Shown: positions 54,214 through 63,208, counted from the first letter of the stretch. The stretch is 64,000 bases of DNA from Verrucomicrobiia bacterium (GCA_036268055.1 DATAUW010000012.1:62001-126000); one strand, 5' to 3'. Translations and numbers: made by a program. Notes: generated from the letters alone by a model not told the origin.

Positions 54214-54417
54214 TGGAGGAGTGGGGAATAGGGTGTTTTGGAACGGTGGTGGGATGTGGAAGCGGTGGGTTGGTGGGTGGGCTTGCCTCGCTGCGCTCGG
54301 GATAGTTTTTTGGCGGGGAGGTGCGTACCCCGGGCTGAAGCCGCGGGGTTAATGAGAAGGGCTGGGTTGTCGGGGGTGATGGTAAATTAATGTTCGTGAG
54401 CGTTGTTTGGTTTGGAG
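54214..54417. other. GC-rich intergenic sequence with a hairpin
   Basis: No gene is seen. ACCCCG-GGC-TGAA-GCC-GCGGGGT near 54328-54350 forms a strong imperfect hairpin of the common GGCTGAAGCC type seen in dispersed repeats. Confidence 0.4.
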
Positions 54418-54516
54418 GTTCTTTCGTCCCGTGGTTGACGGGACTTGGATGGAATGGGAATTCGACCCAGCAATAAATTGCTGGGCTAAGGTCTGCCGTC
54501 CCTGTCGGGACTTTGG
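54418..54516 (-). repeat. Three-hairpin palindromic repeat, copy 2 (family A, inverted)
   Basis: Read on the minus strand it matches the copy at 39546-39640: AGTCCCGACAGGGACGGCAG, CCCAGCAATTTATTGCTGGG, then CAAGTCCCGTCAACCACGGG. Loop sequences differ while stems are kept. Confidence 0.75.
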
Positions 54517-54662
54517 CCGGCGGAGCGGCGGGGATGACGTGGCAGGTTAGTGGGTTGGACGGGTGAGTTTATGAAGGGGTGGGGGCGGTTTTAGGATCCC
54601 GCAACCTCAAGGGTTGCGGGGCGGACGGCGGACCGGCAGGTCCGCCCTACCAAGTTAGTGGA
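54517..54662 (+). repeat. Intergenic direct repeat, copy 2 (family B)
   Basis: Near-copy of 54060-54213, with a few substitutions in the first half and near identity from TATGAAGGGGTG onwards. Confidence 0.8.
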
Positions 54663-54710
54663 TTGGACGGGGGGCGGTGGAATGAGTCGGAGGCGGCAAT
54701 CTTTGTCGGG

Positions 54711-54747
54711 GTTGCTGCGGGTCATAGACCCGCGATCCATTGGGAGG
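54711..54747 (+). repeat. Palindromic repeat (family C)
   Basis: GTTGCTGCGGGTCATAGACC followed by CGCGATCCATTGGGAGG. CGGGTC-ATA-GACCCG is the hairpin core. Confidence 0.75.
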
Positions 54748-54782
54748 CCGTCGCCGAGGCCCGCATCATACCACTTATTGAC

Positions 54783-54819
54783 GTTGCTGCGGGTCATAGA
54801 CCCGCGGTCCGTTGGGAGG
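54783..54819 (+). repeat. Palindromic repeat (family C)
   Basis: Second copy 72 bases after the previous one: GTTGCTGCGGGTCATAGACC followed by CGCGGTCCGTTGGGAGG. Confidence 0.75.
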
Positions 54820-54874
54820 GGAGGCGCAGGGGCGAGGTTACGGCTTGCGGGTACGTTCGGCCTTACATTTTAGA

Positions 54875-57136
54875 CTATGCGAGGTCTACGGGGTCTATGT
54901 CTATGGAGATGAGGATGTCTTCGGGGGTTTTTAGATTTTCCATGAGGGTGGCGAGGCGGTGGCTGATGGTGGTCATTTGCCGGGCGCGGAGCATGATTTG
55001 ATAACGGTAGAGGGTTTCGGCGCGGGCGAGGGGCGCGGGGGCGGGGCCGGAGATGACGAGGTCTTTGATTTGGACAAGGGCTTTTTCTAGTTCTTTGCGG
55101 AGATAGTTGGCGGTCATTTCGACTTTTTCTTCGTTGCGGCCTTTTAAGGTGAGCAAGGCGACGCGGCTGGTGGGGGGGTATTTTAGTTGTTCGCGGTATT
55201 CGATTTCTTGTTCGTAGAAGCCGTTGAAGTCGTGGCGTCGCGCATATTGGATGGCGGGGTGGAAGGGGGTGAAGGATTGGACGAAGACTTCGCCTTCGAT
55301 GTCGCCGCGGCCGGCGCGGCCGGCGACCTGGGTGATGAGTTGGAAGGTGCGTTCGGCGGCGCGGAAGTCGGGGAGGTGGAGGGCGAGGTCGGCGTGGATG
55401 ATGCCGACGAGGGTGACGTTGGGGAAGTGGAGGCCTTTGGCGATCATTTGGGTGCCGACGAGGATGTCTATTTTGCCGACGCGGAAGTCGCCCAGGATGC
55501 GGCGGAAATCGTCTTTGCGTTTGAGGGCGTCGGAGTCCATGCGTTTGATGCGGGCGTCGGGAAAGAGTTTGAGGAGGGTGGCTTCGACTTTTTCGGTGCC
55601 GAGGCCGGAGTAGCGGATGCCGGGGTTTTTACATTTGGGGTTGGGGCAGAGTTTGGGTGCGGGTTCGGTGTGGCCGCAGACGTGGCAGGCGAGTTTTTGG
55701 TCCTGGCGATGGTAGGTGAGGGAGACGCTGCAGTTGGGGCATTGGGCGACGTAGCCGCAGAGTGGGCATTGGAGGGAGGTGGAGAAGCCGCGGCGGTTGA
55801 GGAAGAGGATGGTTTGTTCTTTGCGTTCGAGGCGTTTGGTGATGGCTTCTTTGAGTTGGGGGGAAAAAATGGGAGGGCCTTTGCCGAGACGGGCGGCTTG
55901 TCGAAGGTCCACGACGCGGACGATGGGCATTTGGATGTTGTCCACGCGTTCGAGCATTTCGAGGAGGGTGTATTTGCCGCGCTGGCAGTTGTAGAAGCTT
56001 TCGAGTGAGGGGGTGGCGGAGCCGAGGACGACGGTGGCGGCTTCCATTTGGCCGCGGACGATGGCGACATCGCGGGCGTGGTAGCGGGGGGCTTCTTCCT
56101 GTTTGTAGGTGTGTTCGTGCTCTTCGTCCACGATGATGAGGCCGAGGGGGTCAACGGGGGCGAAGATGGCGCTGCGGGCGCCGATGACGATGCGGGCGCG
56201 GCCCTGGCGGATTTTGTGCCATTCGTCGTGGCGTTCGCCGGCGGAGAGGTGGCTATGGAGGACGGCGACGAGGGTGCGAAGGGGGCCGGTGCTGAAGCGG
56301 GCTTTGAAGCGTTCGACGGTCTGGGGGGTGAGGGAAATTTCGGGAACGAGGACGATGCCGCCGCGGCCTTTTTCAAGGGTGTGGGCGAGGGCTTGGAGGT
56401 AGACTTCGGTTTTGCCGCTGCCGGTGACGCCGTGGAGGAGGAAGACGGGATTGCGCGCGGTCGTGGGGGATTGCGCGCGATCGTGGGAGGAGAGAGGGGG
56501 TGGCTCGTCGAGGGCGGTTTTGATTTTGTCGAGGGCGACGATTTGCTGGGGGTTGAGGGTGTGGGGTTGGGTGGGGAGAATTTGTTCGCGGGCGTAGGGA
56601 TCGCGTTCGGAAATTTCGGTGGTGATGGCGACGAGGCCTTTGTCTTCGAGATGGCGGACGGTGGCGGCGGTGGTCTCGGCGAGGGTGAGAAGTTCGGCGA
56701 GGGGAAGTTCGCGTCGCTCTTCGATGAGGTGCCAAACCTGGAGCTGGCGTTTGGGAAGTTTGGGCAGTGCGCCGGTGACGGGGAGCATGCGCACGAAGAG
56801 GCGTTCGCGCCAGCCGGCTTGCTCTTTGCGCACGGCTTCGGGCAGCACGCTCTTGAGGGCGATCTCGGGCGCGCAACAATAATATTCGCCGATCCAGCGG
56901 GCGAGTTGGAGGACCTTGGGGGTGACGAGGGTTTGCGCGCCGATGACTTTGACGATGGATTTTAAATTTGCGTGCGCGGATTCTTCAGCGAGCGCGGTAA
57001 CAACGCCCAAAACTTTGCGCGAGCCGAAGGGGACTTGGACGCGGCTGCCGATATCCACCTGCCCGGCGAGCGCGGCGGGGATGGCGTAATCGAACTCCTT
57101 GCGGAGGGCGAGTTCGAGAGTGACGCGGGCGATCAT
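54875..57136 (-). CDS. priA: Primosomal protein N' (PriA replication-restart helicase)
   Basis: The product has 753 residues from the ATG at 57136, which gives the family N-terminus MIARVTLELALRKEFDYAIP; the longer frame to 57280 was rejected. The order is 3' DNA-binding domain, winged helix, then helicase core with Walker A GVTGSGKTEVYLQ (about residues 236-248), the DEEH box in IIVDEEHEHTYKQ, and GSATPSLESF. The zinc-binding insert has eight cysteines (CPLCG, CPNC, CHVCG, CPNPKC; about residues 455-505). Helicase motif V/VI is TQMIAKGLHFPNV and VAGRAGRG. It reloads the replisome at stalled forks. Codons are strongly C-biased, which creates long antisense frames. Confidence 0.97.
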   Translation of the reverse strand: MIARVTLELALRKEFDYAIPAALAGQVDIGSRVQVPFGSRKVLGVVTALAEESAHANLKSIVKVIGAQTLVTPKVLQLARWIGEYYCCAPEIALKSVLPEAVRKEQAGWRERLFVRMLPVTGALPKLPKRQLQVWHLIEERRELPLAELLTLAETTAATVRHLEDKGLVAITTEISERDPYAREQILPTQPHTLNPQQIVALDKIKTALDEPPPLSSHDRAQSPTTARNPVFLLHGVTGSGKTEVYLQALAHTLEKGRGGIVLVPEISLTPQTVERFKARFSTGPLRTLVAVLHSHLSAGERHDEWHKIRQGRARIVIGARSAIFAPVDPLGLIIVDEEHEHTYKQEEAPRYHARDVAIVRGQMEAATVVLGSATPSLESFYNCQRGKYTLLEMLERVDNIQMPIVRVVDLRQAARLGKGPPIFSPQLKEAITKRLERKEQTILFLNRRGFSTSLQCPLCGYVAQCPNCSVSLTYHRQDQKLACHVCGHTEPAPKLCPNPKCKNPGIRYSGLGTEKVEATLLKLFPDARIKRMDSDALKRKDDFRRILGDFRVGKIDILVGTQMIAKGLHFPNVTLVGIIHADLALHLPDFRAAERTFQLITQVAGRAGRGDIEGEVFVQSFTPFHPAIQYARRHDFNGFYEQEIEYREQLKYPPTSRVALLTLKGRNEEKVEMTANYLRKELEKALVQIKDLVISGPAPAPLARAETLYRYQIMLRARQMTTISHRLATLMENLKTPEDILISIDIDPVDLA

Positions 57137-57308
57137 GGTTTTTGGTTTGGCGAAATTTTTTTCACGCGCTCGCAATGATGACGATGAGCATGCGATGAAA
57201 TTACGAGGAAACGCGGGAAAGTAAAATGAGGATTCGCGGCGGGTGGGAATTTTAAATAATGGAAAAATCAAAATCGCCAAGCGCGGGTTGATGGGTTAGA
57301 AGGAAGCG

Positions 57309-57869
57309 GTGAAGGGCAGGCATTGGATGACGATTTTGTTGCTCGTGCTTTTGGGCGCGGGGAACGGCTATTGGTATTACCTGGATTGGCGCGATCACAG
57401 CCAGGACTTGCCGATTCTCGCGGCGTCGCAGCGGTATGGAGTGGAGCCGGCGCTGGTGAAGGCGGTGGTTTGGCGAGAGAGCCGGTTCAACGCAACCGCG
57501 CGCGGCAGCCGTGGAGAAATAGGTTTGATGCAGGTGTTACCGAAGGCGGCAGGACGCGATTGGGCGGCGGCGGAACATGCGCAACTTGCGTCGGCGGCGT
57601 TGCTCGATCCGCGGACGAATGCAATCGTCGGCGCATGGTATCTGGAACGGTTGCTCAAGCGTTATGCGCAGACGGATCGGCCGATGGCTTATGTGCTGGC
57701 GGATTACAATGCGGGCCGCAGCAATGTTTTGAAATGGATGCAGGGGGCGGGGGCGACAAACAGCGCCGTGTTCCTGGAACAAATCAATTTTCCCAGCACT
57801 CATAATTACGTGGTGTCGGTGCTGCGGCGGTATGAACATTACCGGCCGATTTTTCCGCCAAAAAGTTGA
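57309..57869 (+). CDS. Lytic transglycosylase (SLT domain), membrane-anchored
   Basis: A 186-residue protein. An N-terminal helix (WMTILLLVLLGAGNGYWYYL) is a signal or anchor. The SLT domain has the catalytic Glu in VKAVVWRESRFNATARG, then GEIGLMQVLP and a C-terminal AYVLADYNAGRSNV. It cleaves peptidoglycan glycan strands in the periplasm. It is divergent from priA. Confidence 0.9.
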   Translation: MKGRHWMTILLLVLLGAGNGYWYYLDWRDHSQDLPILAASQRYGVEPALVKAVVWRESRFNATARGSRGEIGLMQVLPKAAGRDWAAAEHAQLASAALLDPRTNAIVGAWYLERLLKRYAQTDRPMAYVLADYNAGRSNVLKWMQGAGATNSAVFLEQINFPSTHNYVVSVLRRYEHYRPIFPPKS

Positions 57870-57911
57870 TTTATGCCATATAAAGCCCGCTTTTCGTCAT
57901 AAAAAAGTTAC

Positions 57912-57940
57912 TTGATTTCGCGCGAAAGTAGTAGCATTGT
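57912..57940 (+). promoter_or_regulatory. Candidate promoter upstream of infA
   Basis: TTGATT, a 17-base spacer and CATTGT. The -10 match is weak. It would give an infA leader of about 100 bases. Confidence 0.3.
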
Positions 57941-58045
57941 GCCCGGCTTACAAAAGCATTGAATGACGTAGTTGGTCTATTCATTGATTTGGCCCGCCAC
58001 GAAATGCGATGCGCAACCGGCATAACATTAACCCATCAGAATCGC

Positions 58046-58264
58046 TTGGCTAAAGAAGAACCAATAGAACTGACCGGCGCGGTGACTCAGGTATTGCCGG
58101 GCACGATGTTTCGCGTAGCTCTCCCCAATGGCCATGAAGTGCTGGCGCACATCTCCGGGAAGATGCGCAAAAATTTCATCCGCATCAGCGTGGGTGATCG
58201 CGTGAATGTGCAGATGTCTCCCTACGACCTCGGCAAAGCCCGCATCACTTTCCGGCACGCCTGA
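58046..58264 (+). CDS. infA: Translation initiation factor IF-1 (TTG start)
   Basis: The product has 72 residues when started at the TTG at 58046, exactly the length of canonical IF-1. It reads [20 protein letters not shown] followed by [19 protein letters not shown] and [14 protein letters not shown], the full S1/OB-fold pattern. The longer frame from 57959 adds 29 residues with no family counterpart. No strong Shine-Dalgarno precedes the TTG. IF-1 binds the 30S A site during initiation. Confidence 0.92.
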   Translation: MAKEEPIELTGAVTQVLPGTMFRVALPNGHEVLAHISGKMRKNFIRISVGDRVNVQMSPYDLGKARITFRHA

Positions 58265-58270
58265 CGCCCG

Positions 58271-58696
58271 TCAACGGGTGTGCAGCGTGCGTCCGCCCGG
58301 GCTGCCTTTCTGCGGAACTTCCATGCGGAATTTCGGGATGCGCGCGATGACGCCGCGTCCCTTTTCATCTGAGCCAAGGTAACTACCCTCGGCGATTGCG
58401 GTCAGCGTATCGAGCAGGTGATAGCTGTCGTAGCTAAAGCTAGAACCCGGTTCGATGAGCGGAGTCTTGCCGACGACTCCCGCGCCTTCCACCGCTGTGA
58501 TTTCGCCGCGCTCATTCGTGACGACCCATTTGCGTCCGCGAATGGTGATTGTGTGCTCGGTGCGATTGTGGATGGTGATGAAATAGACGAAGCAATGCGG
58601 ACGATCCAGCGGTGTCTGCGCTTCGGCGTGATAGACGACGCGATCCACGGAGACCGTCAACCCCGGCAGCTCAAGAAAATGACGATGGGTGTTCAC
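58271..58696 (-). CDS. apaG: ApaG family protein
   Basis: A 141-residue protein with the ApaG/DUF525 beta-sandwich pattern: FVYFITIHNRTEHTITIRGR, KWVVTNERGEITAVEGAGVV, GKTPLIEPGSSFSYDSYHLL and a C-terminal MEVPQKG. ApaG-type proteins are linked to divalent-cation and diadenosine-nucleotide phenotypes, and the fold recurs in F-box proteins. It converges on infA with a 6-base gap. Confidence 0.9.
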   Translation of the reverse strand: MNTHRHFLELPGLTVSVDRVVYHAEAQTPLDRPHCFVYFITIHNRTEHTITIRGRKWVVTNERGEITAVEGAGVVGKTPLIEPGSSFSYDSYHLLDTLTAIAEGSYLGSDEKGRGVIARIPKFRMEVPQKGSPGGRTLHTR

Positions 58697-59277
58697 GCGG
58701 TTTAATGCGGAGACTGCCCGGCAAGGCTAAACGCCAGACCGAAATGAGCAGCCATCAGGGCGGCAACCAGCGAGATCCGTTTCATGTGATCATTGAGGCA
58801 AGGCGGCGGCTCCAAAGCCAGCAAAATTTTTACATGTTTCCGAACCGGCGGCCTTGAAGATAAGAACGTCCGGTTATGGGTTTTGTTCCCGTTGAGCAGT
58901 AGAATTTTTGGTGAAGAAAAAGGAACAACCGGCTAGCAGTGCGGAGTGCGGAGTACGGAATTTGGGAATGTGAATTCTTAAATTATTGGTTCGATTTTAA
59001 TTTTTGTCGAAGTCAATGCGGTTCTTCGCTGAAAACTGAACACTTGAAACTTGAAACTTCTTCCCATTCCGCACTGTCACGTTCTGGGACACGAGCGAAC
59101 CGTTTTTGGACAGAGTGGATGAAGCGGCAGGAGACGCGCCAAAAGAACCATTCGCGTTCGAGGCAGTTTGCGAATGGCAGCGCACTTGCTTGTATCCCGT
59201 CGAACCGGGCCCGCGGTGGTTGCAAGCGTTGGCTACAGTTCATAGGCGAAAGTTTGATTATCCCGGTGATTATTGCC
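58697..59277. other. Intergenic region with an inverted-repeat-bounded segment
   Basis: No supported gene. A 140-base segment (58937-59076) is flanked by CAGTGCGGA and TCCGCACTG and contains AACACTTGAAACTTGAAACT. Frames reading through to the pseudopilin gene at 59278 lack any domain. Confidence 0.45.
58937..59076. repeat. Possible small inverted-repeat element
   Basis: Nine-base perfect inverted ends (CAGTGCGGA/TCCGCACTG) bound an AT-rich core. Inside are iterated GCGGAGTGCGGAGTACGGA and ACTTGAAACTTGAAACTT. No transposase is present, so mobility is speculative. Confidence 0.35.
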
Positions 59278-59733
59278 GTGAAAACACAGTTAAAAAATTT
59301 ACCTCGCAAGAGCGGATTTACCATCGCGGAGATGGTCGTCTGCTTTACGATCATCACGCTCGTGATCGGCGGCACCATGACGGCTTATAACCGGTCGGCG
59401 CTGTTCACTGAGCGTGCCGGTTATCAGTTGGCCGCGCAAGCCCAGGCGGTGCAGCAATTCGAGCATGTGCGCGCCGCGTTGTGGGACACGATGTCCACGC
59501 CGCCGGTGGACAACACCACCAATTTTTCCAGCTTCATCAACGTCGCGATTCTCGAATTGCCCATCTCCGGTACGAACGTCATCTATGCGACGAATTATCT
59601 TACCGTCAGCACCATCACGGTGACCAACAACCCGCCGACTTACGTCAAGCTGGTGCAGGTGGATACCTTCTGGCCCTGGAACGGCGTCACCATGAGCAAT
59701 GTCATGGTCGCCTATCGCGCTCCTGACGAATGA
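59278..59733 (+). CDS. Prepilin-type (minor pseudopilin-like) protein
   Basis: A 151-residue protein started at the GTG at 59278, giving the short basic leader VKTQLKNLPRKS and then the prepilin motif GFTIAEMVVCFTIITLVIGG. The remaining 120 residues are a secreted beta-rich domain. The longer frame from 58939 lies in the repeat-like spacer. It overlaps the next gene by 4 bases (ATGA), so it is part of an operon of export-pilus-like proteins. Confidence 0.8.
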   Translation: MKTQLKNLPRKSGFTIAEMVVCFTIITLVIGGTMTAYNRSALFTERAGYQLAAQAQAVQQFEHVRAALWDTMSTPPVDNTTNFSSFINVAILELPISGTNVIYATNYLTVSTITVTNNPPTYVKLVQVDTFWPWNGVTMSNVMVAYRAPDE

Positions 59734-60383
59734 AAATCATAATCAAACAACTTCGCGGCGTCCGGGGCACCCGGGGCATGACGCTGGTGGAACTGATGTG
59801 CAGCGTGGCGATCTTCGCGTTGCTGATCGCCGGATTGATTTCGGTCAACCTCTTCGGCCTGCGCCAGGACGAGCTGGTCAACAGCGCGCTCGGGGCGAAT
59901 GACCAGTCACGCCTGAACTTCAATTTGATGCTCGATGAAATCCGTTCGAGCAAAGACATCCAGATCGGCCACGGTGATTACACCACCTTCGTCGCGTTGA
60001 CCAACGGCCTGGCGCAACAGGGCGAGACGTTGCAGATCATCCCCAGCACGAACCTGACGATGTTCATCTATTATTGGTTCGACACCAATAACTGCGTGCT
60101 CTGGCGGGCGGGCGTCACCAATGGAAGCATCACGACGAATATCGTGGCGCAATACCTGACCAATATGACCAGCGCGTGGCTGACTAATTCGATGACCTTC
60201 CGCGCGATGGACTACACCGGCACGACGAACCTCACGGTGGATCCGACCAATTATAATTTCAACTACGTGGTGAATATCCTGATGCAGTTCTACCAGTATC
60301 AATACCCGCTGACCACGGTGGGAAGTAATTACCTGTATAACTACTACCAGTTGACTTACAGCGCCACCCGCCGCAGTCCTTAG
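59730..60383 (+). CDS. Prepilin-type protein (PulJ/PilW-like)
   Basis: A 217-residue protein with the cleavage motif GMTLVELMCSVAIFALLIAG and a Gln/Asn-rich C-terminal domain. It is the second gene of the cluster, overlapping the first by 4 bases. PulJ/PilW-like minor pseudopilins help start pilus or pseudopilus assembly. Confidence 0.85.
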   Translation: MKIIIKQLRGVRGTRGMTLVELMCSVAIFALLIAGLISVNLFGLRQDELVNSALGANDQSRLNFNLMLDEIRSSKDIQIGHGDYTTFVALTNGLAQQGETLQIIPSTNLTMFIYYWFDTNNCVLWRAGVTNGSITTNIVAQYLTNMTSAWLTNSMTFRAMDYTGTTNLTVDPTNYNFNYVVNILMQFYQYQYPLTTVGSNYLYNYYQLTYSATRRSP

Positions 60384-60412
60384 TTTTATCATAGTCAGAG
60401 ACGAGATGTATT

Positions 60413-62344
60413 ATGAAAATTAAATCCTCATCCCGCGCCCGCCGGCAAGCGGGCTACAGTGCCCTGTTCATCACTTTGGTGTTGGTTGGAGCCAGCCTTC
60501 TGGTGCTGGGCGCGACCCTGAGCCGTTCCACGGCCAGTTCAAGATTGACGGACCGCAATACGCTGTTCATCGCCTCGGATGGCGCGGCGGAAGCGGCGGT
60601 GGAAAAAGCGCTCGCCCGCGTCATGGTGGACTTTGCCAACGGCGGCGAATCCCTCGTGTTGACCAACCTGACTTACTATCAAACCCAGTTGTTGCCGACG
60701 TCTGCCGAAAGTTCCTACTGGACCAATTTTACCTGGTCCGACGGCCAGGGGCATGACAACCAGATTTATGTCGCGCGCACAACCAGCGGAGCCAATGCGC
60801 CGTACGTCGCCCTCGAAGAACAATACCAAGGACTTTCGGGCTATGCTTCGACCTATCGCATCCTCTCGAATGTGCGGATGAAAAGCAGCACCTTCGGCTA
60901 TACCTTCACCAACGCCGTGCAACAAGACGTGCAACTCGCGCAGATTCCCGTGTTCCAGTTTGCTATTTTCTACAATGGCCTGCTGGAGTTCAGCGATACG
61001 GCGACGCTCGTCGTCACCGGTCCCGTGCACGCGAACAGCAATATCTATGTCGGTTCGCCAGATAATTTGACCTTTAATTCCATCGTCACGACCACGGGCA
61101 ACGTCAGCAAGCCCGGCAACGCCGGTTACAGCACGAACAGTTGGTCGGGCCAGGTCTATTACAACGGCACGCCGACTCCCGGGTTTCTGACCGGCCAGCC
61201 TTCGTTGAACCTGCCGATCGGCACGAACAGCAGTTCCTCCACGAACGTGCAACAGATCCTCTATCCACCGCCTACCAACGAAGTGTATAGCTCGGCGATG
61301 GGCCAGCAACGCTATTGGAACAAGGCCGATTTGACTATCGTAGTGAGCAATACCTTTTTCACCTGCACTTTCAAGAGTGCGGCGAATGATCCGCTTCCCT
61401 GGGTGTTCAGCACGAATATCAATTACCTGACAAATTCGTATGCGACCCAGACAGGCGCGAAATTGCCCTGGCTGTCCGCCACCAATAGTTTCTACGACTG
61501 GCGTGAGAACAAGACGGTGAATCTCATGCAAGTGGATGTGGGTGCATTGACCAACTGGATGGGACTTAACGGCTGGCTTACAACCAATGCCTACACCAGC
61601 GCGAAGTTCGGCAATAACAATCCGTTCAACATCATCTATATCGTGGATTATCGCACGACGAACAGTTCCACCTTGACCGCGGTCCGCCTGGTGAACGGCG
61701 CAAACCTTCCCGCTGCGGGCCTGACTGTGGCCACGCCGAACCCACTGTATATCCAAGGCGTTTATAATTGCCCGAACTCGGCTTATCTTGACACGACCAA
61801 TACTACGCAATCAGCGCCGGCTTCCGTGGCGTGCGATGCGTTGACGATCCTTTCGCCAAGCTGGCAGGACTATGGCCCAACATATACTAACGGCACCAAA
61901 AAATCAGGCGGAAAGACTGTGCCAAATGTGGTGAGTTCTGAATTGGCCCAAAATGCAGCGAATGATACAGTGAACGCGGCGATCATCGCCGGAATCGTTC
62001 CCTCCACAGGCACGACTGCGAGTACCTACAGCGGCGGAGCGAACAATCTTCCGCGCTTGCTGGAAGATTGGGGCAACAGTGTTTCCGCAACGCTGACGTT
62101 GAACACGTCGATCGTCTGTCTCTACAACAGCACCTGGGCGACCGGTCCGTTCGTTCTGCCCGGAACTTACTACTATGCACCGTCGCAACGTAATTTTAGC
62201 TTCGATTTGAACTACACGCTCTCCTCGAAGATGCCGCCGGGCACGCCGAACATCTGCCGCCTGGTGCGCGCCGCCTGGTGCAATCCGCCGCCGCAAACCG
62301 TCACCTTCGCGCCGTCGCCGACGCTGGATTTCGTTCCGCAATGA
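60413..62344 (+). CDS. Large PilX-like pilus-associated protein
   Basis: A 643-residue protein. A basic N-terminus and one hydrophobic helix (SALFITLVLVGASLLVLGAT) are followed by RSTASSRLTDRNTLFIASDG, the pattern of PilX/GspK-type minor pilins. No canonical G-[FM]TLxE prepilin site is seen, although AGYSALFIT is a possible relict. The long C-terminal part is beta-rich and Asn/Thr-rich. It is the third gene of the pseudopilin cluster, and its size is well above standard PilX. Confidence 0.75.
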   Translation: MKIKSSSRARRQAGYSALFITLVLVGASLLVLGATLSRSTASSRLTDRNTLFIASDGAAEAAVEKALARVMVDFANGGESLVLTNLTYYQTQLLPTSAESSYWTNFTWSDGQGHDNQIYVARTTSGANAPYVALEEQYQGLSGYASTYRILSNVRMKSSTFGYTFTNAVQQDVQLAQIPVFQFAIFYNGLLEFSDTATLVVTGPVHANSNIYVGSPDNLTFNSIVTTTGNVSKPGNAGYSTNSWSGQVYYNGTPTPGFLTGQPSLNLPIGTNSSSSTNVQQILYPPPTNEVYSSAMGQQRYWNKADLTIVVSNTFFTCTFKSAANDPLPWVFSTNINYLTNSYATQTGAKLPWLSATNSFYDWRENKTVNLMQVDVGALTNWMGLNGWLTTNAYTSAKFGNNNPFNIIYIVDYRTTNSSTLTAVRLVNGANLPAAGLTVATPNPLYIQGVYNCPNSAYLDTTNTTQSAPASVACDALTILSPSWQDYGPTYTNGTKKSGGKTVPNVVSSELAQNAANDTVNAAIIAGIVPSTGTTASTYSGGANNLPRLLEDWGNSVSATLTLNTSIVCLYNSTWATGPFVLPGTYYYAPSQRNFSFDLNYTLSSKMPPGTPNICRLVRAAWCNPPPQTVTFAPSPTLDFVPQ

Positions 62345-62366
62345 TTTGAATCATCCACCAGAACTT

Positions 62367-62987
62367 ATGTTGCGCTTCACTCTTACTCTGGGCCTGCTTG
62401 GCACGCTGGCGGCCGCTTCACAAGCCGGCACGCTCGTGCCGAGCGGCGAGGCGATCACAACCTCCGTCCAACGCGAACAGGTGGACACCGTCGAACCATT
62501 CTATCGGGCTTATCTGACCACCGACGCGGAAAAATTCGCTTTTCTCATGCCGGACAAATACCGCCTGGGTGGCGATCCGGCCCACGGCAAGCTGCTCCTC
62601 GAGAACATGGAAAAGGGGGGGATGATCTCGTTCACGTTCATGCGTTCCTCCGATTCCGATCCGGCGGAAACCGGTCGCGACGCCTACCGTCAATTACTGG
62701 CGAGCCGTTATCCGAAGGCAAAATTTGTTGGTGAATTTTCCACCTCAGCGGGAGGCCATAGCGGAGATGGCTTTGAATTTCAATGGGTGGCGCCGAATGG
62801 CCTGGTGGAAAAAACCCGCGCGGTTTATCTCCACACCAACGCGGGCCTGCTGGAATTGATTTCGACACGAAGCGCGACCAACGCTCCCGAAGCCCAGAAT
62901 TCCCTCGATGAAATCATCCACACCTTCGCGGCCAGCGCGAGCGCGAATGGACAATTAGTTGTGCATCACATCGCCCGCTCCAATTAA
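62367..62987 (+). CDS. Secreted protein of unknown function, last gene of the pseudopilin cluster
   Basis: The product has 206 residues from the ATG at 62367, which gives a signal peptide (LRFTLTLGLLGTLAAASQA); a TTG seven codons earlier is possible. The mature part has no recognised domain. It follows the pilus-like genes by 22 bases and ends the operon before a strong terminator. Confidence 0.7.
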   Translation: MLRFTLTLGLLGTLAAASQAGTLVPSGEAITTSVQREQVDTVEPFYRAYLTTDAEKFAFLMPDKYRLGGDPAHGKLLLENMEKGGMISFTFMRSSDSDPAETGRDAYRQLLASRYPKAKFVGEFSTSAGGHSGDGFEFQWVAPNGLVEKTRAVYLHTNAGLLELISTRSATNAPEAQNSLDEIIHTFAASASANGQLVVHHIARSN

Positions 62988-63070
62988 CGCGTCATTCGGC
63001 GGCCAGACACATCGCTTCAGAAAATATTTCAGAATCTAACGCATCACCGAAACTACAACACGGTTGATGC

Positions 63071-63099
63071 GGCCGGCCTGCGTGGGCCGGTTTTTTTAT
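63071..63099 (+). terminator. Rho-independent terminator of the pseudopilin cluster
   Basis: CCGGCC pairs with GGCCGG around a 6-base loop and is followed by TTTTTTTATT. It lies about 85 bases after the last stop codon. Confidence 0.8.
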
Positions 63100-63149
63100 T
63101 TTTGGAGAGAAAGCCGTGAATTGCGCCTTCAAAATGGGATAATGGAGAG

Positions 63150-63208
63150 CGGCGGTCTATGACCACCGAATCCGTTGGGAGCGCGGGTCTATGACCCGCA
63201 GCAACTCC
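63150..63208 (-). repeat. Palindromic repeat (family C), inverted, with a degenerate neighbour
   Basis: CGCGGGTCTATGACCCGCAG followed by CAAC is the reverse complement of the 54711 copy. Just before it GCGGTCTATGACCACCGAA is a decayed version of the same hairpin. Confidence 0.65.

Noticed and set aside
55187-56965. Two plus-strand frames of 273 and 305 codons opposite priA
   Set aside because: The products are Gly/Ala/Glu/Asp-rich, the mirror of C-biased priA codons, with no start context or domain.
57137-57280. Upstream extension of priA
   Set aside because: The 48 extra residues are Phe/Arg/Ser-rich and have no counterpart in PriA proteins; the ATG at 57136 gives the standard N-terminus.
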